Assembly: GCA_019096065.1 (NCBI GenBank)
Contig: JAGUCH010000001.1
Coordinates: forward strand, 10,230,001 to 10,294,000
Length of the DNA stretch: 64,000 bases
Direction of reading: 5' to 3'
DNA from: Paracyclopina nana
Lineage: Eukaryota; Arthropoda; Copepoda; Cyclopoida; Cyclopettidae
Below the pieces are notes generated by a model that saw nothing but the letters and a program-made list of their open reading frames with translations, did no database searches and was not told the DNA's origin. The position numbers were made by a program, and so were the translations under genes. Of this stretch, positions 36,244 to 48,700 are shown piece after piece (position 1 is the first letter of the stretch; each line of letters begins with the position of its first letter).

Positions 36244-36625
36244 TAAGCCCGGTTCCAATACAGTATATCAGCATAGTGCAGTACGGTAAACCAGTTAAGG
36301 GCCTGTTCACCTGCTTATTATGGCCGTTATTTTAGCAAAATATTGGAGAGAAATACTGAGAAACTGAGAATTTTATTTTTGGTGTAGGATGGCTTTTGGT
36401 ACCAATATATCGATTCCGAAGTCAAAATCTGACAAATGATTTTACAAATACCGGATATTTGCAAATATCAGCATAATATTGCGCGTTATTTTGCTGATAA
36501 TATTGCAGGTGAACAGGGCCCAAGTCAGGTCGAGCTGAGCGCGCGAGCTAGCTGTGACCTGACTATGCTAAAAAGTCAAGTTACGTCTCTTGACTATGCT
36601 GATTTTCCTTGTTGGAACCGGGCTA
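36244..36625. mobile_element. Family D element split by a family E element
   Basis: Outer ends AGCCCGGTTCCAATACAG and TTGTTGGAACCGGGCTA are intact; the middle word CCAGTTAAGTCAGG of other D copies is interrupted after CCAGTTAA by family E (36299-36521). Confidence 0.88.
36299..36521. mobile_element. Family E miniature element, copy 1
   Basis: About 223 bp with ends GGGCCTGTTCACCTGC and GCAGGTGAACAGGGCCC (16 bp perfect inverted). AT-rich interior with TATTTGCAAATATCAGC. Related: 58383-58589 and a right half at 55300-55436. Confidence 0.88.
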
Positions 36626-36970
36626 TATTCTTCTCAAAGAATTGACTGTTTAGTCAAAATCTTGGCTATTTTTATTTAATCCTCTCAAGTTGAACCTGCT
36701 AGTTTGGAACTGTAAGAGAATTGAGTAAGGTAATGAAAGGCATTTTTCTCATTTTCGATCCATCATGCTCAAGCCTGGATATATGTCTCATGATCCCAAA
36801 TTCCTTGACTTTCATGAAAATTGCTCAAATCTGTACAAATCTGTTCCTTGTTTAATTCTAATTGTTACAAGCACCATCTGAGCACTTTCTTTGCCACTTG
36901 TTTAACTAAATTAGCAAAAACAGCTTTGTTTATGTTTTTGCATATGCGCTATTTTTTCGCATGCACGCCA

Positions 36971-37460
36971 GAGGGAACCGTAAAACGGTACCATATTTAT
37001 CCTACCGGCGAGCTCATAAGATTTCAGACGGCTGATCGCTGCTTACGCTGCGCCATCTGAATTAGCAAAATGCCTCATTTTCTTGATTATTTTTTACAAG
37101 GTATAATTATCACAAGCTCAAGTAGAGCCTAAGTTTCAAATAGACCAATTATATTTACATTTCACTATATTAAGAGTGGTATATTTCCTGAAATTCCATC
37201 TTTTCCTAAAATTCCAGGCTGGCCTTTGGGCTGGCTTACGGGCAAGCTAGAGCACTAATTAAAAGTGTTCCCAGATTGACACACTAAATTAAAGTGGCTT
37301 TTTTATAATAGGAAGCTGGCTCTTTTCGACTATTTTGTAGTACAGTTCACATCTAGTAGCTCATTTGATGAACGTGTCAACTACGCTCGCGCACTGATGA
37401 CGTCAAGCCGTCTGAACTCAGTGCCATCTAGTGCAGTCAGCTTGACTTCGGGTTCCTATT
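36971..37460 (-). mobile_element. Family C element, copy 2, inserted at the end of a family B repeat
   Basis: Reverse orientation of copy 1; ends GAGGGAACCGTAAAACGG and GACTTCGGGTTCCTATTG. Preceded by the B-family word GCATGCACGCCA and followed by ATTATGATTGTCTTTTGTTC, which is the B-family tail. Confidence 0.8.
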
Positions 37461-37494
37461 GCATTATGATTGTCTTTTGTTCCCTATTCTGACT

Positions 37495-38150
37495 AGCGGA
37501 TGTTAGTCGAAGCAATGGAGGGCTGAGACCTGCCTTGTCCAGGAGGGCTCACAATTAAAATTACAATGTTACGCTAAAGGTACCTATTCTCAAAGCCCTA
37601 GATCCTGAGACATTTCCAATTTTTTGAGGACTTCTTTTAAAAATTAGGGACAGTTTACTACTTTTGGGCTTGCTCTTTCCATGCCAGTACAACAATTATA
37701 GCATGGCCATCATGATTACCAGAAAATACTTTTTCCTCAATTCAATGCAGGTAATGGTAAATTTGTCATAAAACTGCCTATTTTTATTGAATCCACACCA
37801 GATCAACTTGTTTGTTTTGAACTCACACAGAACTGAGCTACAAAAAGTAAGGCTATTTTTTTATTCGATCCATCATGCTCATGTCTGGATATGATGTGAC
37901 TCATGATCCATAATTCCTCGACTTTCATGAATCTTACTCAAAATGGTACTATTATGTTAATGAATCAATTGTACTGTTACAAGCTCAAAAAGATAATTTT
38001 CTTTGCCATTTTGTTCCCTACAATTCCAAAAAACGTTTTGTTTACTTTTTGTACAAGCGCTATTTTTCCGCTATTGCTACACACGCACACCAAAGAACCA
38101 AAAATTCAGCACCATCTATTGCATTTTGTTTGTCTTTTGCTCCCCATACT
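37495..38150 (+). repeat. Family B repeat, copy 3
   Basis: Shares CATGCCAGTACAACAATTAT, GATCCATCATGCTCATG, AACCAAAAATTCAGCACC and the TGTCTTTTGCTCCCC tail with the other copies; includes the longer left end (GATGTTAGTCGAAGCAATGG) also seen at 59790-59830. Confidence 0.75.
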
Positions 38151-39764
38151 AAGGTAAGCAATTGCCTCATATTTCTTTAATCGCTTTCAAAAACTATCAA
38201 AATTGCTGAAACCGCAGTGTTTACTTTTGGCATTGTCCACTCTCTAAGTTTATTAAGTAGCTAGTTAAGATGGGTGGCCGAGCAGCGTTTTCATGGGCAA
38301 ATGTTGGTATTTTGTCTCATCTTTATCGACATTTTCAAAGGAAATTTGCTCTCTTCATATCTCTTGAGTAAAAGTTTTAAAAAAGCCTATTACTTTATGC
38401 TGAAAAAGTACTTTTCTTGCCATAATTATATTTGTCATATTTGCTTGATTATTTTCTTGGGTGAGCGAGAAAAGGACATCAAGCTGACCAAAGAGCGCAA
38501 AAGTTTCAAAAGTTCTCTAATTCCGGACCGCATATCATTACCTGGTGACGCTTTAACGATTGGGCAAGTTTCTTTTGTTAACAAAAATTGAAGCTCAATA
38601 AGATCCGGATTCAAGAACAAGTGCGACGAAAGTGTTATTCATATGTTTTTCGTCAATCTGGACCTGGCCTATAGGCTTCGCTACTGCTCGAAGTAGCAGC
38701 ATAGGGGATTGCCATGTGCCAACTTTTTAAAATTCGCTGGCTTCTTGCGTCCTCCGCAGAAGGCCGCTAAAGTCAGGCCTTTAATTTTTGGTCGGATGAC
38801 GGAAAACTCAATTTGCCTAAGCTTCATACTTTCTTCTAAGATCCTTCAAAGATAGTTCATAGTTGATGTTCTAATTTCAGGCTTTCGAGAAGGTTAAAAA
38901 GGCAATCCTGCAGTTTTTTCGCAAATTGATATTGAGAAATTGTAGCTCTCGTCATCGATAACGTCCACTGAATAGGCCTTCACAAACGATCAGCCAAGAA
39001 ACGCTAGTGCCCATACTGGCCTCATGATAGCTTATGATGGCATTATAAGTCTCTAGAGACTTTTTTGTCCCTAAGATTGGAATATTTCCGACCGGCTATA
39101 GCTTGTTGTTAAGCGCGAGGTGGCTGATCCAAAAGTAGACATTTAATATATTGATGTCTTATTTGGCCATTTTTCACAATTTTGGACTTAAAATTAGTCC
39201 TTGGCCGTGTGAACATTTGCCAACTTTGCTAAATGAAAAGGCTCCAATTGTTTTCGCAAAAATGTTCCGCTCTTTTGATAGCAGAGTGTTCAAAGCAAAC
39301 CATAACGATGATTTGCGTGAGCAATAGATCGCCTTCATGTGAGTCAAGTGCGAGTTCAGTTTAAATGCTTGCGCAATTCGGGTGCATTTACGGCAGGTCT
39401 TGGCGCGATCAGCATTGTCGTTTCACGAGCGTGTATCGTTCATAGTTTTTTTTGTAACTTAAAAGTGCAGAAGCTTCCGTATAGCTGAAAATACTCCAAA
39501 GGTGGATTCCTTCGGTTGGTCCTCACAAGCTTCTTTCAAGGGTACTCGCACAAAAGAGCTGAGACAAAAGAGGGCAGGGATAAAAGTGAGCTCAGCTATA
39601 CAGGATGAGCATTGCTGTTATTTTGCGGTTGTTTCGAGCATACTTCAGTTTAAATGCCTTTCAGTTGCACTTTGAGAGGAGGAGGCGATCATCACCCAAA
39701 ACAGCTGCCATCTAGCGGTCATTTTAGCGCGCCCATTGTTTAGCCCAAGTTGACTTTCATTTTA
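38151..39764. other. Unassigned region upstream of the CNG channel gene
   Basis: No gene recognised. The last few hundred bases would contain the promoter and 5' UTR of the channel gene; no decisive promoter element was seen. Confidence 0.3.
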
Positions 39765-42700
39765 ATGCCAAGCAAGGACAAACTTTCCGACATCACAGCA
39801 GCAGCGGCTGGAGTGGCGGCAGGGCCGAAGCCTTCTGAGGAGTCTGGCTGGTACAAGGGCACATTTAACGGGACTTTCTTCCACGTACGTAGGACGAAAG
39901 CATCTATCTATACATATGTATGGTCGTCCAGAGTGCAAGGCTGCAGAAGCAGCATCAGCGGCAGCGGCAGCAGCCTCGAAGCCACAGCCTCCCCGAAAGT
40001 GAGGCTTGCCTTGGCAGTCAGCTGAAAACGCAGCCTCCGCTCACTACTCGCTCGCTCTCCCCACAAACTCACGCTTACACACATCTTTCTAGTGAGAATT
40101 CCTTCTCTGCTGGCTGAGGGTGCATGAGAAACGACGACTATGTGAGGTGGTGTTTTGCAGTGTGCGCACGATATTTTCAACCCACGAGGACTTGATTTTT
40201 CGGCTGTCGCATGGACCTCCATCACGGATGAGGTAAGACCAGCCCTTGTTTACTTTGGCTGGCTCAGCGGTCATAGGGCAGCCTAAGCCTTTCGAAAATC
40301 ACTTGCATGACGTTGCACATCTCTAGCTGCCGGCTGCCTGCTTGCCTTCCACACACAAGCAGCAGAGAGCAATCTAATTAGTTTTCCACATCAACTTACT
40401 TTCATGCTTGAGGCATTCGCTTAATTAGCTCACAGTTCCAAACTGCCCGACGCGTGCTGCACACTCAGGCTTGAATTATTATATTACGCGCCTCCTAACT
40501 CATTTCATTACTTTTCTTCGACTTTTTTTACTGCGCTCAACTTTCGGGTAAGATGGATTCGGAATGCTAGTTCGCTGGAAAAGCAAGCAGACCCACTGCT
40601 CTCTTTCTTGTTGGTTTAGCGTTACCTCCTGCTTGTACAAGCCTCATTTTTATTTACACGTCCGACTTGGAGAGTTTTGAAGCTGGCCTCACCAACTCTG
40701 GTCAACCAATAACCTAGGCTGTGTGTCTTTGATCGCGGCATGGTTGCGGTTCGCATTGATTCTTAATTTCGGACGAGAGTTGGCGATGTCTGTAAATAAG
40801 GTCACAGAAGATAATTAGCCATGCTGCAAAATCGCTTCATTCTGACGTCGATATCGGGTAAAGAAGCTCCGTGGGCGCACTGCAACCTTGAAGCAAATGG
40901 AAGGAAGTTCTCCCCTCGTTCCGTACGATCTCAAAATTCACTGTGATGTTTTTGTAGGAAAACAAAATTGCCGCACCAACTCTTTGATATCAAGTTAAGG
41001 CTGAAAGAAAAGTTAAAGTGTCCCTGACAGCTTTCGTTGCTCCAGGAAAAAAATCATCCTTTCAAAAAACTGTAGCGTTGACAGCCAACGACGCATTTGC
41101 TTTCACTAAATCCCATATCCCCAATGTTCTTCGCCATTTCATGCATCAAAATAAGTAATCTTGATCAATTGATAATCAGGCTGATCTATAACGTTGATGT
41201 TTTGCGATTGTCTCGCATGGTGTTTCTGCGGATCTGTTGGGGACACCACCGCTTTGCCTAACCTAGGGGCCGCTAACTACATATTACTCGGTGTACGTGT
41301 ACCCTCATCATATCGCTTGCTATGCCCTACTATATTTGTCTGAAGGCAGCAAATGCTCCTCAGCAATTCCGTCTTCCACTGACGGGCTAGTTTGAAAGAT
41401 ATTCATTCGAGTTTTTGTGCTCCTCAATAATTGGCTTGTTAGGGCCCGATGTTAGTTTTGAAAATGAGACGGCATTTTGTCGAAAATAACAACGTTTACC
41501 CTTGTAACGAGGAGGATCGAGAATTCTCATCTAATGCTAGTTGACAGGCATTATCTAACTCAAAGTCTGGCTTCGACCTAGTGCCACTTTTCACTTTTTT
41601 CAGAAGGAACGGAAATTGATAAAGCTAAGCAGATGAGTTGCCGTTGGTGTTATGAAACTCAACCTAGCTTATTTTCTTTTGCTCGTCTCACAACTTCTAC
41701 GAACGAACTACTCTTCTGTAGTGTGTGTACATGGGCGGCAGAGAAAATGAGCCTCCTCGTCAATGACGTCACGCTTTCGATGTTTTAGAGACAAGGAAAG
41801 AACAACAACTATCCAAAATAAACAGATGCTTCCAACTCATAACACTTGTGACCCCCCCTCATTTTATTGATCACAAAATCCCTTGATTAGACTTAATGAA
41901 GCGTCCTGGAGTCTGGCGTAGGAAGAAAAATACGCAGATTCGATGCACTTCGATGCAACGTATTTTCCAGGGCAGCCAAATCCAATTTCGATTCAAATAA
42001 AGAAATGTTCTTGTGCACTTTGGGAAAATACTGAGACATCATGTCCCTCTTTTGGCCTATATTACGAATTCGGCTCGTCTAAGAGCAAACTGATCAAAAG
42101 AAGATGATGCCCGTAGCTTTTATCTCACTGCACTGCTGACAATTTGTGCAGGCTAGAATGGAAAAGCCAGATGAGGGCTGGTGGATACAAGTTGAAGCGT
42201 GGGTTGCAAATCTCACCAAAATCACCGCACGATAGACACGAGATAATCCTTTTTCACAACTTTTCTGAAGCTTGACTGTTTTTTCCAAAATTTTGGCTAT
42301 TTTTCAATTCAACTTGTTTGTTATGAGTTCATAAAATGAAAAAGGTAGAACGTAAAAGTTGTTCTATCTCCGATCATATCAAGAACAGGATATGATTTGC
42401 TGGCAAAAGTGGAAAGTGCTAGAAGGGTTCGGACATTTTACTAATGAACAAATTATTTCGGAAGTAATACAACTAGGCAAAACATTTCGGAGACAGTACA
42501 ACTAGGCGAGTTCGGACATTTTATAACTGTGCATAATTGGTCGGACTTATGCTACTCAACTTTTCGGAGATAAAACTACTCAACTTTTCGGAGATTTTAA
42601 AGCTAGATTTTCGGACAAAAAACGTTTCCCCGATTTGGTCCATGCTGCCTGCAGGGCGTTCTCATATCGCAGTTTGGTCTAACCAAAACTGATTTTAGTT

Positions 42701-45700
42701 AAACCACGCTGATTCTGGTTAAACTAAACGCTACAAGAATGCTGACTTTTGTCCGGACAAAAGTCAGTTTGGTCTAACCAGTATCAGTTTTGGTTTAACT
42801 ACAATGCGATATGAGAACGCCCCTGCAAATTGGACCTAAGTTTCCGCGGAAAGATAAAAACTGATCTCATTATTAGGGTTTTCTCATATCGCAGTTTGGT
42901 CTAACCAAAACTGATTTTAGTTTAACCACACTGAACCACGCTGACTAATGCTGACTTTTGTCCGGACTAAAGTCAGTTTGGTCTAACCAGTTTCAGTTTT
43001 GGTTGAACTAAAATGCGATATTGAGCGCGCGAGTTTCTCCAGCAGCAGGAAGAATTTTGTGTGAGCGAGAGTGATGTGTGGTGCATCATGCATGCCTCGT
43101 AATTACATTTTTACTGCTTTGTATACCACGACTAGCTTCCAGTAAATTATACACTTGGGGTGTGCTCACTTCTCCAGGGAATACTTCCACCGTCGTAAGC
43201 ATCGTAATGGCTGCCTGTCAGCCTAATACTTTTCTGAATTGGCAATTCTTATCGAGTTCCTGGTTCATCTTCCTCCGCCTCGCTATAATTTCCTTTCTCG
43301 CTTTTTATGGCGACTGGCGTAGGCAGAACAGCTCAATTGGAGGATGCTCGAATTCTCCACACAAGCAAAAAACGTCGTACTGCTGACCGCATCGGAAATC
43401 ATTCGATAGCACTGCTTCAAAACAATAATGAACGTGATAGTAGAGCCTTCTCATCCTTTCTCAGTTGAATATCCACTTAAAGAAGGGGATACCAACACTT
43501 CATTCCCTTTGATCGTATTCAAAGGGAATCGGAATGCAGATGGAATTGCCTAGCTTGTTTTAGCACTTTTAATCATAAAAGCAGGCACAAAAACAGAGCG
43601 ACCAGATATTTTTCACCAACATCATTATCCGTAGGAGCAATCCATCGTCAAAGATCGATTGGTAGGATCAGCGCAAAGCAATATAGGCATTCGGGAGGAC
43701 CACATTGCGCGGCGATCTCGGACAAGCTCTCACCGCCTCTTTTTGTTCCGATTTTGAAATATTGGGAAGGGCCTTTGATCCAGATCGAAAAGCTCTGCTC
43801 TCCAAATGAGTGCCTAAATTCCACGAGAAGTTTCTCTAGAGAACTGATCGGTTTCGTCGTTGCAAAAGAATTGTCATGACTCAATCATTGTGTCTGAGCA
43901 TATTACATGCTTGAAAAATTGGTTTTTGGAGCATGAATGAATTTCAGAGCATCCATGCGTTTTTGAACGTCCTTTTCCTAATTCACCTTTCATTGATTGG
44001 TGAAGTGTAAGCGTAGGCCATGAAACTATGTTTTCTTTCTTTATTTGCCAGTGATATTTTCAGTCCGAGATGACCTTGAAGAGCTCTGACGACGTGCACC
44101 TCCAGTTTTTGCTGGGATCAGTAAGAAGCAGGCAAAACAGCCGTCGAATAACTAAGAAAAGCAAAAGCACCCCAGGTAGCCGCGAGGGCACGATCGGTGC
44201 CAATCAATCTCCGCGAACCAAAGAAAAATGGTACCTGGCGAGGGAAGCAATATCCAGAGGTTATAGCTTCATTCGATTTTGTGGTGATAGAAGGCTCTTG
44301 ACGGATACGCTGTGCATAACAATGCATGGAAAGGGAGAACCAGCTTTTTGCATCTTCTCTCATTTTCTCCCTCTATGCTGCCTGGTAATAGCTTCCATTC
44401 GTGCTGTTTTTGCCTTTTCGCTGAGGTTTCTGCATCACTTCTGGAGAGTTGGGAATATCATAATTCTGTTTGATCATCATCATAATTTTTGAACTGGTCA
44501 TCGTGTGCGAGAAAGCTCCTTTCTGCCCTCATCATTCAAGGCTCTGCTTTTACAGAAACTTCATCGAGGCCGTCCGGCGGCGATCCTTGGCCTTTGGCCA
44601 TGACCTCGATGGGCTTGAGACCTATGTACAGCTCGACGGGCGGGCCGGAATCAGGTAAATGTCACAACGCGCGCGTGTGTGTGACGATCTCGCTAACTCC
44701 ACGTGCATTCAAGTTGTTAGCGACGATCCCCCAGTCTATGGGCGAAATTCCCGTTGCGACTCCCGCGTGAGCCTCCTCGAGGCTGGCGGAGGCCTGGCAA
44801 CCAGCCTTCACTATTCGAATCCCAGCTTGGTGGTGGCCTCCCCAACTGCCAGTATTCTCCATCATCGATCATTCGCCGAGACCAGATTCCACGGAACGCC
44901 TCAACTTTCACCGGGTAAGCCATCACTCAGCCGATCATTGTTTGGAACGGCCTCAGTAGAACGTTACAGCTATCGATTTTTTTGTGGCAAAAAATGACCA
45001 ACCGCTCTATTCGTTTTCTCAGGTATCTGGGCATGAGAGAAGCAGGTAATTCACTCAAAAAAGATCCTCAATTAATCATGAATAATCATCGCGAAGGCTC
45101 AAGGCGCAAAAATGCTACTGAATCCCGCCCATTCACAGCCTGCCTGCATGCCTTCACTGTAGACGCAATTAACATTTCCAGCTAAGATGCATGTTTGCTC
45201 TCCTCTTTTCTAAGTGGGCTAGCTGAAATTTTTGCCAATATTGCGCCGCAAAAGTAGGCTAGCACTCCATCTTGCTCAGCGACAATTACTGAAAGTTGCC
45301 AGCTCATCTTGGAGCAAAACTAGGCGAGTTTGCTGGTTTGGTTGGCGCAAATCAATGTGTGTTTTCGTTGCAGCTACTTCGAATCATCATCCACAGCAGC
45401 GTTCTCATCCAGCCTCAACAACAATGGTTGCTAACACAACCTCAACCGCGGAGGCCAATGCTGACTTTCGCAAGCAGCGAGCAGTGATGAAAAAGGACCT
45501 TCAGCGAAAGTTTGAGCGCTGGGACAAAGACACGCATGACCGAACTAGGTATGTACACACTTAACTCGCAAAAGCTAGCCAAACGTAACCAAGGAAAGTC
45601 AACTCGAAAAAGATGATGGCTCATTCCTTACTTCGCTTCCTTGCACAGCTTACGCTTGCAAGTACAGCAACGAATACGCGAGGATTTTTTGCTTTCTCTC

Positions 45701-48700
45701 TCCTCGGTGATGATGCAACGGCTAGCATGCCTTGTAAGCATCAGCTTAGAAGGCTATGAAAAGGATTGTGACGAATTTCAGATGCAACTGGTCCTTTGTG
45801 TTCGATCCTGCGGGTCGGCTGTGCTACTACTGGTCAATGGTGGTCTCCTTCGCCTTTCTGTACAATTTTTGGGTGATCATTTTCCGGTTCAGCTTCGCCG
45901 AAATCACCATGGATACGCTGCTCATCTGGTTCATCCTGGACTACCTCATGGACTTGATCTATTTGCTGGACATCGTGTTCCACTTCCGCACCGGTTATCT
46001 CGAGGACGGAGTGCTGCAGACCGATTCGACAAAACTCAGGCAGCACTACATGAACTCAACCACGTTTTACGTTGACTGTCTCTGCCTTCTTCCTTTGGAC
46101 TTTCTCTACCTCTCGCTTGGATTCAAGTCCATCCTCAGAATATTCCGGTTAGTAATGTGCCTCGATATGGTATCATCACCATGCGTAACCAGCTTCCTTA
46201 AAGCGGGAGAAGATCATCTGCTAACGAAACCACTTACATCTTCTTGTTCCAGGCTTGTGAAGGTCTACCAATTTTGGGCCTTCATGGACCGAAGCGAACG
46301 CCACACCAATTATCCGAATTTGCTGCGGTTCGTGTCGCTCATCCACTACTTACTCCTTGTGTTCCACTGGAACGCGTGTCTGTTCCACCTGCTCCACTAC
46401 TCGAGCGGCTTCGGCTACAGCCGCTCCGAGGCCGGCAACATGGCCTCCCCATGGGAGTCCACCGATTACCCAGTGAAGGGCGACTTTTTCATGACCTACC
46501 TGAAAAGCGTGTATTGGACTGTGCTCGCAATGACGACGATCGGCGACCTTCCCATTCCCAAAACTCGGTCAGAGTTCCTATATGTGATATTCGAGCTGGT
46601 GATTGGACTCATCACCTTTGCCTCCGTCCTCGGCTACATCGCCAATATTGTTACCAATGTGTCTGCGGCCAGGAAGGACTTTCAAGGTGAGTAGTTGGTG
46701 CGCTTGAAAGGGATGCGGTCACCAATCACGGCCAGGCCCAATTTGATGAGGCATTTATATGTGATAGCTATTTCGAGGCGGACAAAATGAGGCTGGAGGT
46801 CGCAGATGAATTTGGAAGAGGAGTGCTTTTGTCAAATCCGGCCAGCATCCATTACCAGCATTGCTTACTACTATACAGGCTGATACTTGCGAGCTAATTT
46901 TTCTGCATCGGCTGTCGTCAGAAAAGGCCAACTAGGCAGAAGGTTACTGAAAAAAAGCTATTTCCCAGAGTGCCCCTCAATTTCATGAGTCAATTGTACC
47001 ACTTTCGAAACTGCTACTCTACGTGGTTCTCGTTCTCCTTTCAGCCAAGCTGGATGGCGTTAAAACGTACATGCGACTTCGACGGGTGCCAAACAGCCTC
47101 CAAAATAAAGTCATCAAATGGTTCGACTACCTCTGGCTGACTCAGAAATCCTCGGATGAGGAGAGAGCCGTCAGCTGCCTGCCCGGTAACTACACATTCT
47201 AAATATACTTTTATGGCAATAATAAAACTGGCGTGTATGTTCACGTATGACTGCAATTGCTCATTATGAATGAGCTTTTATTGTTGTAGCCGTTCAAACT
47301 TTCTTTGCTTTCCATTGACATGGAGCACATTTACAGGCTCATTATCTTCCGCGTCTTTGATCGTAGCATGGTTGCGGTTGTTATCGGTTCTTATTTACTG
47401 ACATCGCAACCTCGTCAGTAAATAAGAACCGATAACAACCGCAACCATGTTACGATCAAAGACGCGGAAGATAATGAGCCACAGATTCACTTATTTCAAG
47501 CCAATTGCTCAATCTACGTGTATTTCGAAGGAGAAGCAAAAAATTGCTTGCTCTCAACATGATGCAATTTAAGAGCTTGCAATAGAAAATGGGGGTAAAA
47601 TTGTGCGGAAGGACGCAAGCATAATCTTTCCTTTCTCCCTCTTTTCAGACAAATTAAAGGGCGAAATCGCCATTCACGTTCATTTGGACACGTTGAAACG
47701 AGTGGAGATTTTTCAAAATACCGAGGCTGGCTTTCTGTGTGAGCTCGTCTTACGGTTGAGGCCGGTCCTGTTTTCGCCAGGGGACTACATCTGCAGAAAG
47801 GGTATGAAAACACGCAGCTACTCTGGCTGAATTCCTGATTGCACGCATCCTCTCAATCCCAAATTCGAGATAATTTTTGCCGATTCGCAGCCGAGGGCAA
47901 AATGCAGTCAAAGTATTTCAAAAAAGGTTACAATGCATCTTCCGCCGGCTATAAAAGTGAATTGCTCGAGACGGAAAAGTTGGAGCTGATACATATGGTA
48001 GTGTCTGCAGAATTGGAGTAAGGTTTTCAAACTTTTCGGATGGAAAGTTTGCAACATGATCATGAGGAGTCAGCTGAGTCTTGGTGATGTTGAGAAAGCC
48101 AAACTCAATGCAAATGAGCCTCCGCTCTAGAGCTTACCTTTTCTTGGCGAGTAGAGCATGAGAACGACCCATACTCGCATAATTAGTTGATGCAAGTAGC
48201 TAGGTGCATATTTGCGCAACAGCAACGGGCGAATTGGACTTTTTAAGGGTAGGCAAACAGTGACCTTCATCTCTCGTCACAGGCGAAGTGGGCAAGGAAA
48301 TGTACATTTGCGCGAGAGGCCGGCTCGAGGTCGTGGTTGATGACGGCAAAACTGTTCTCGCAACCCTGAAGGCTGGCTCGTATTTTGGCGAAATTTCAAT
48401 CCTCAACATGGGAACAGCAGGTGAGGCGCGCAATTAAGCATCTTCAACCCTGGCGCTTCAACATGAATGATTTCGCAGGCAATCGTCGCACTGCCAGCGT
48501 GCGCTCAGTTGGCTACTCCGACCTATTTGTGCTGAGCAAAAAAGACATGTGGGACGTGCTGAAGGACTACCCGGCCGCACGAGTCCGACTCGAGGCTATT
48601 GCGGTGAAGCGGCTGGAAAAGTACAAAAAGGCGCCCCTGGAAAAAGGTATACTGCCGATAATGAATGGGCCGTAGCCAAAATATCAACTGGTTCCATTAT

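Larger units (their letters stand above)
35925..36968 (+). repeat. Family B repeat, copy 2, with nested insertion
   Basis: Matches copy 1 at both sides of a family D element (36244-36625); without the insertion the two halves join as in copy 1 (GAAAGTACTTTTTGCTAT / ...TTCTCAAAGAATTGA). Its right end is replaced by family C copy 2. Confidence 0.75.

Noticed and set aside
45031-45053. A 23-bp candidate exon flanked by AG and GT inside the CNG gene
   Set aside because: Including it would bring an in-frame stop; exons 44735-44914 and 45374-45548 join in phase without it.
45641-46075. Open frame overlapping the first transmembrane exon of the CNG gene
   Set aside because: It is an out-of-frame reading of the exon at 45782-46147, whose correct frame matches the channel family.
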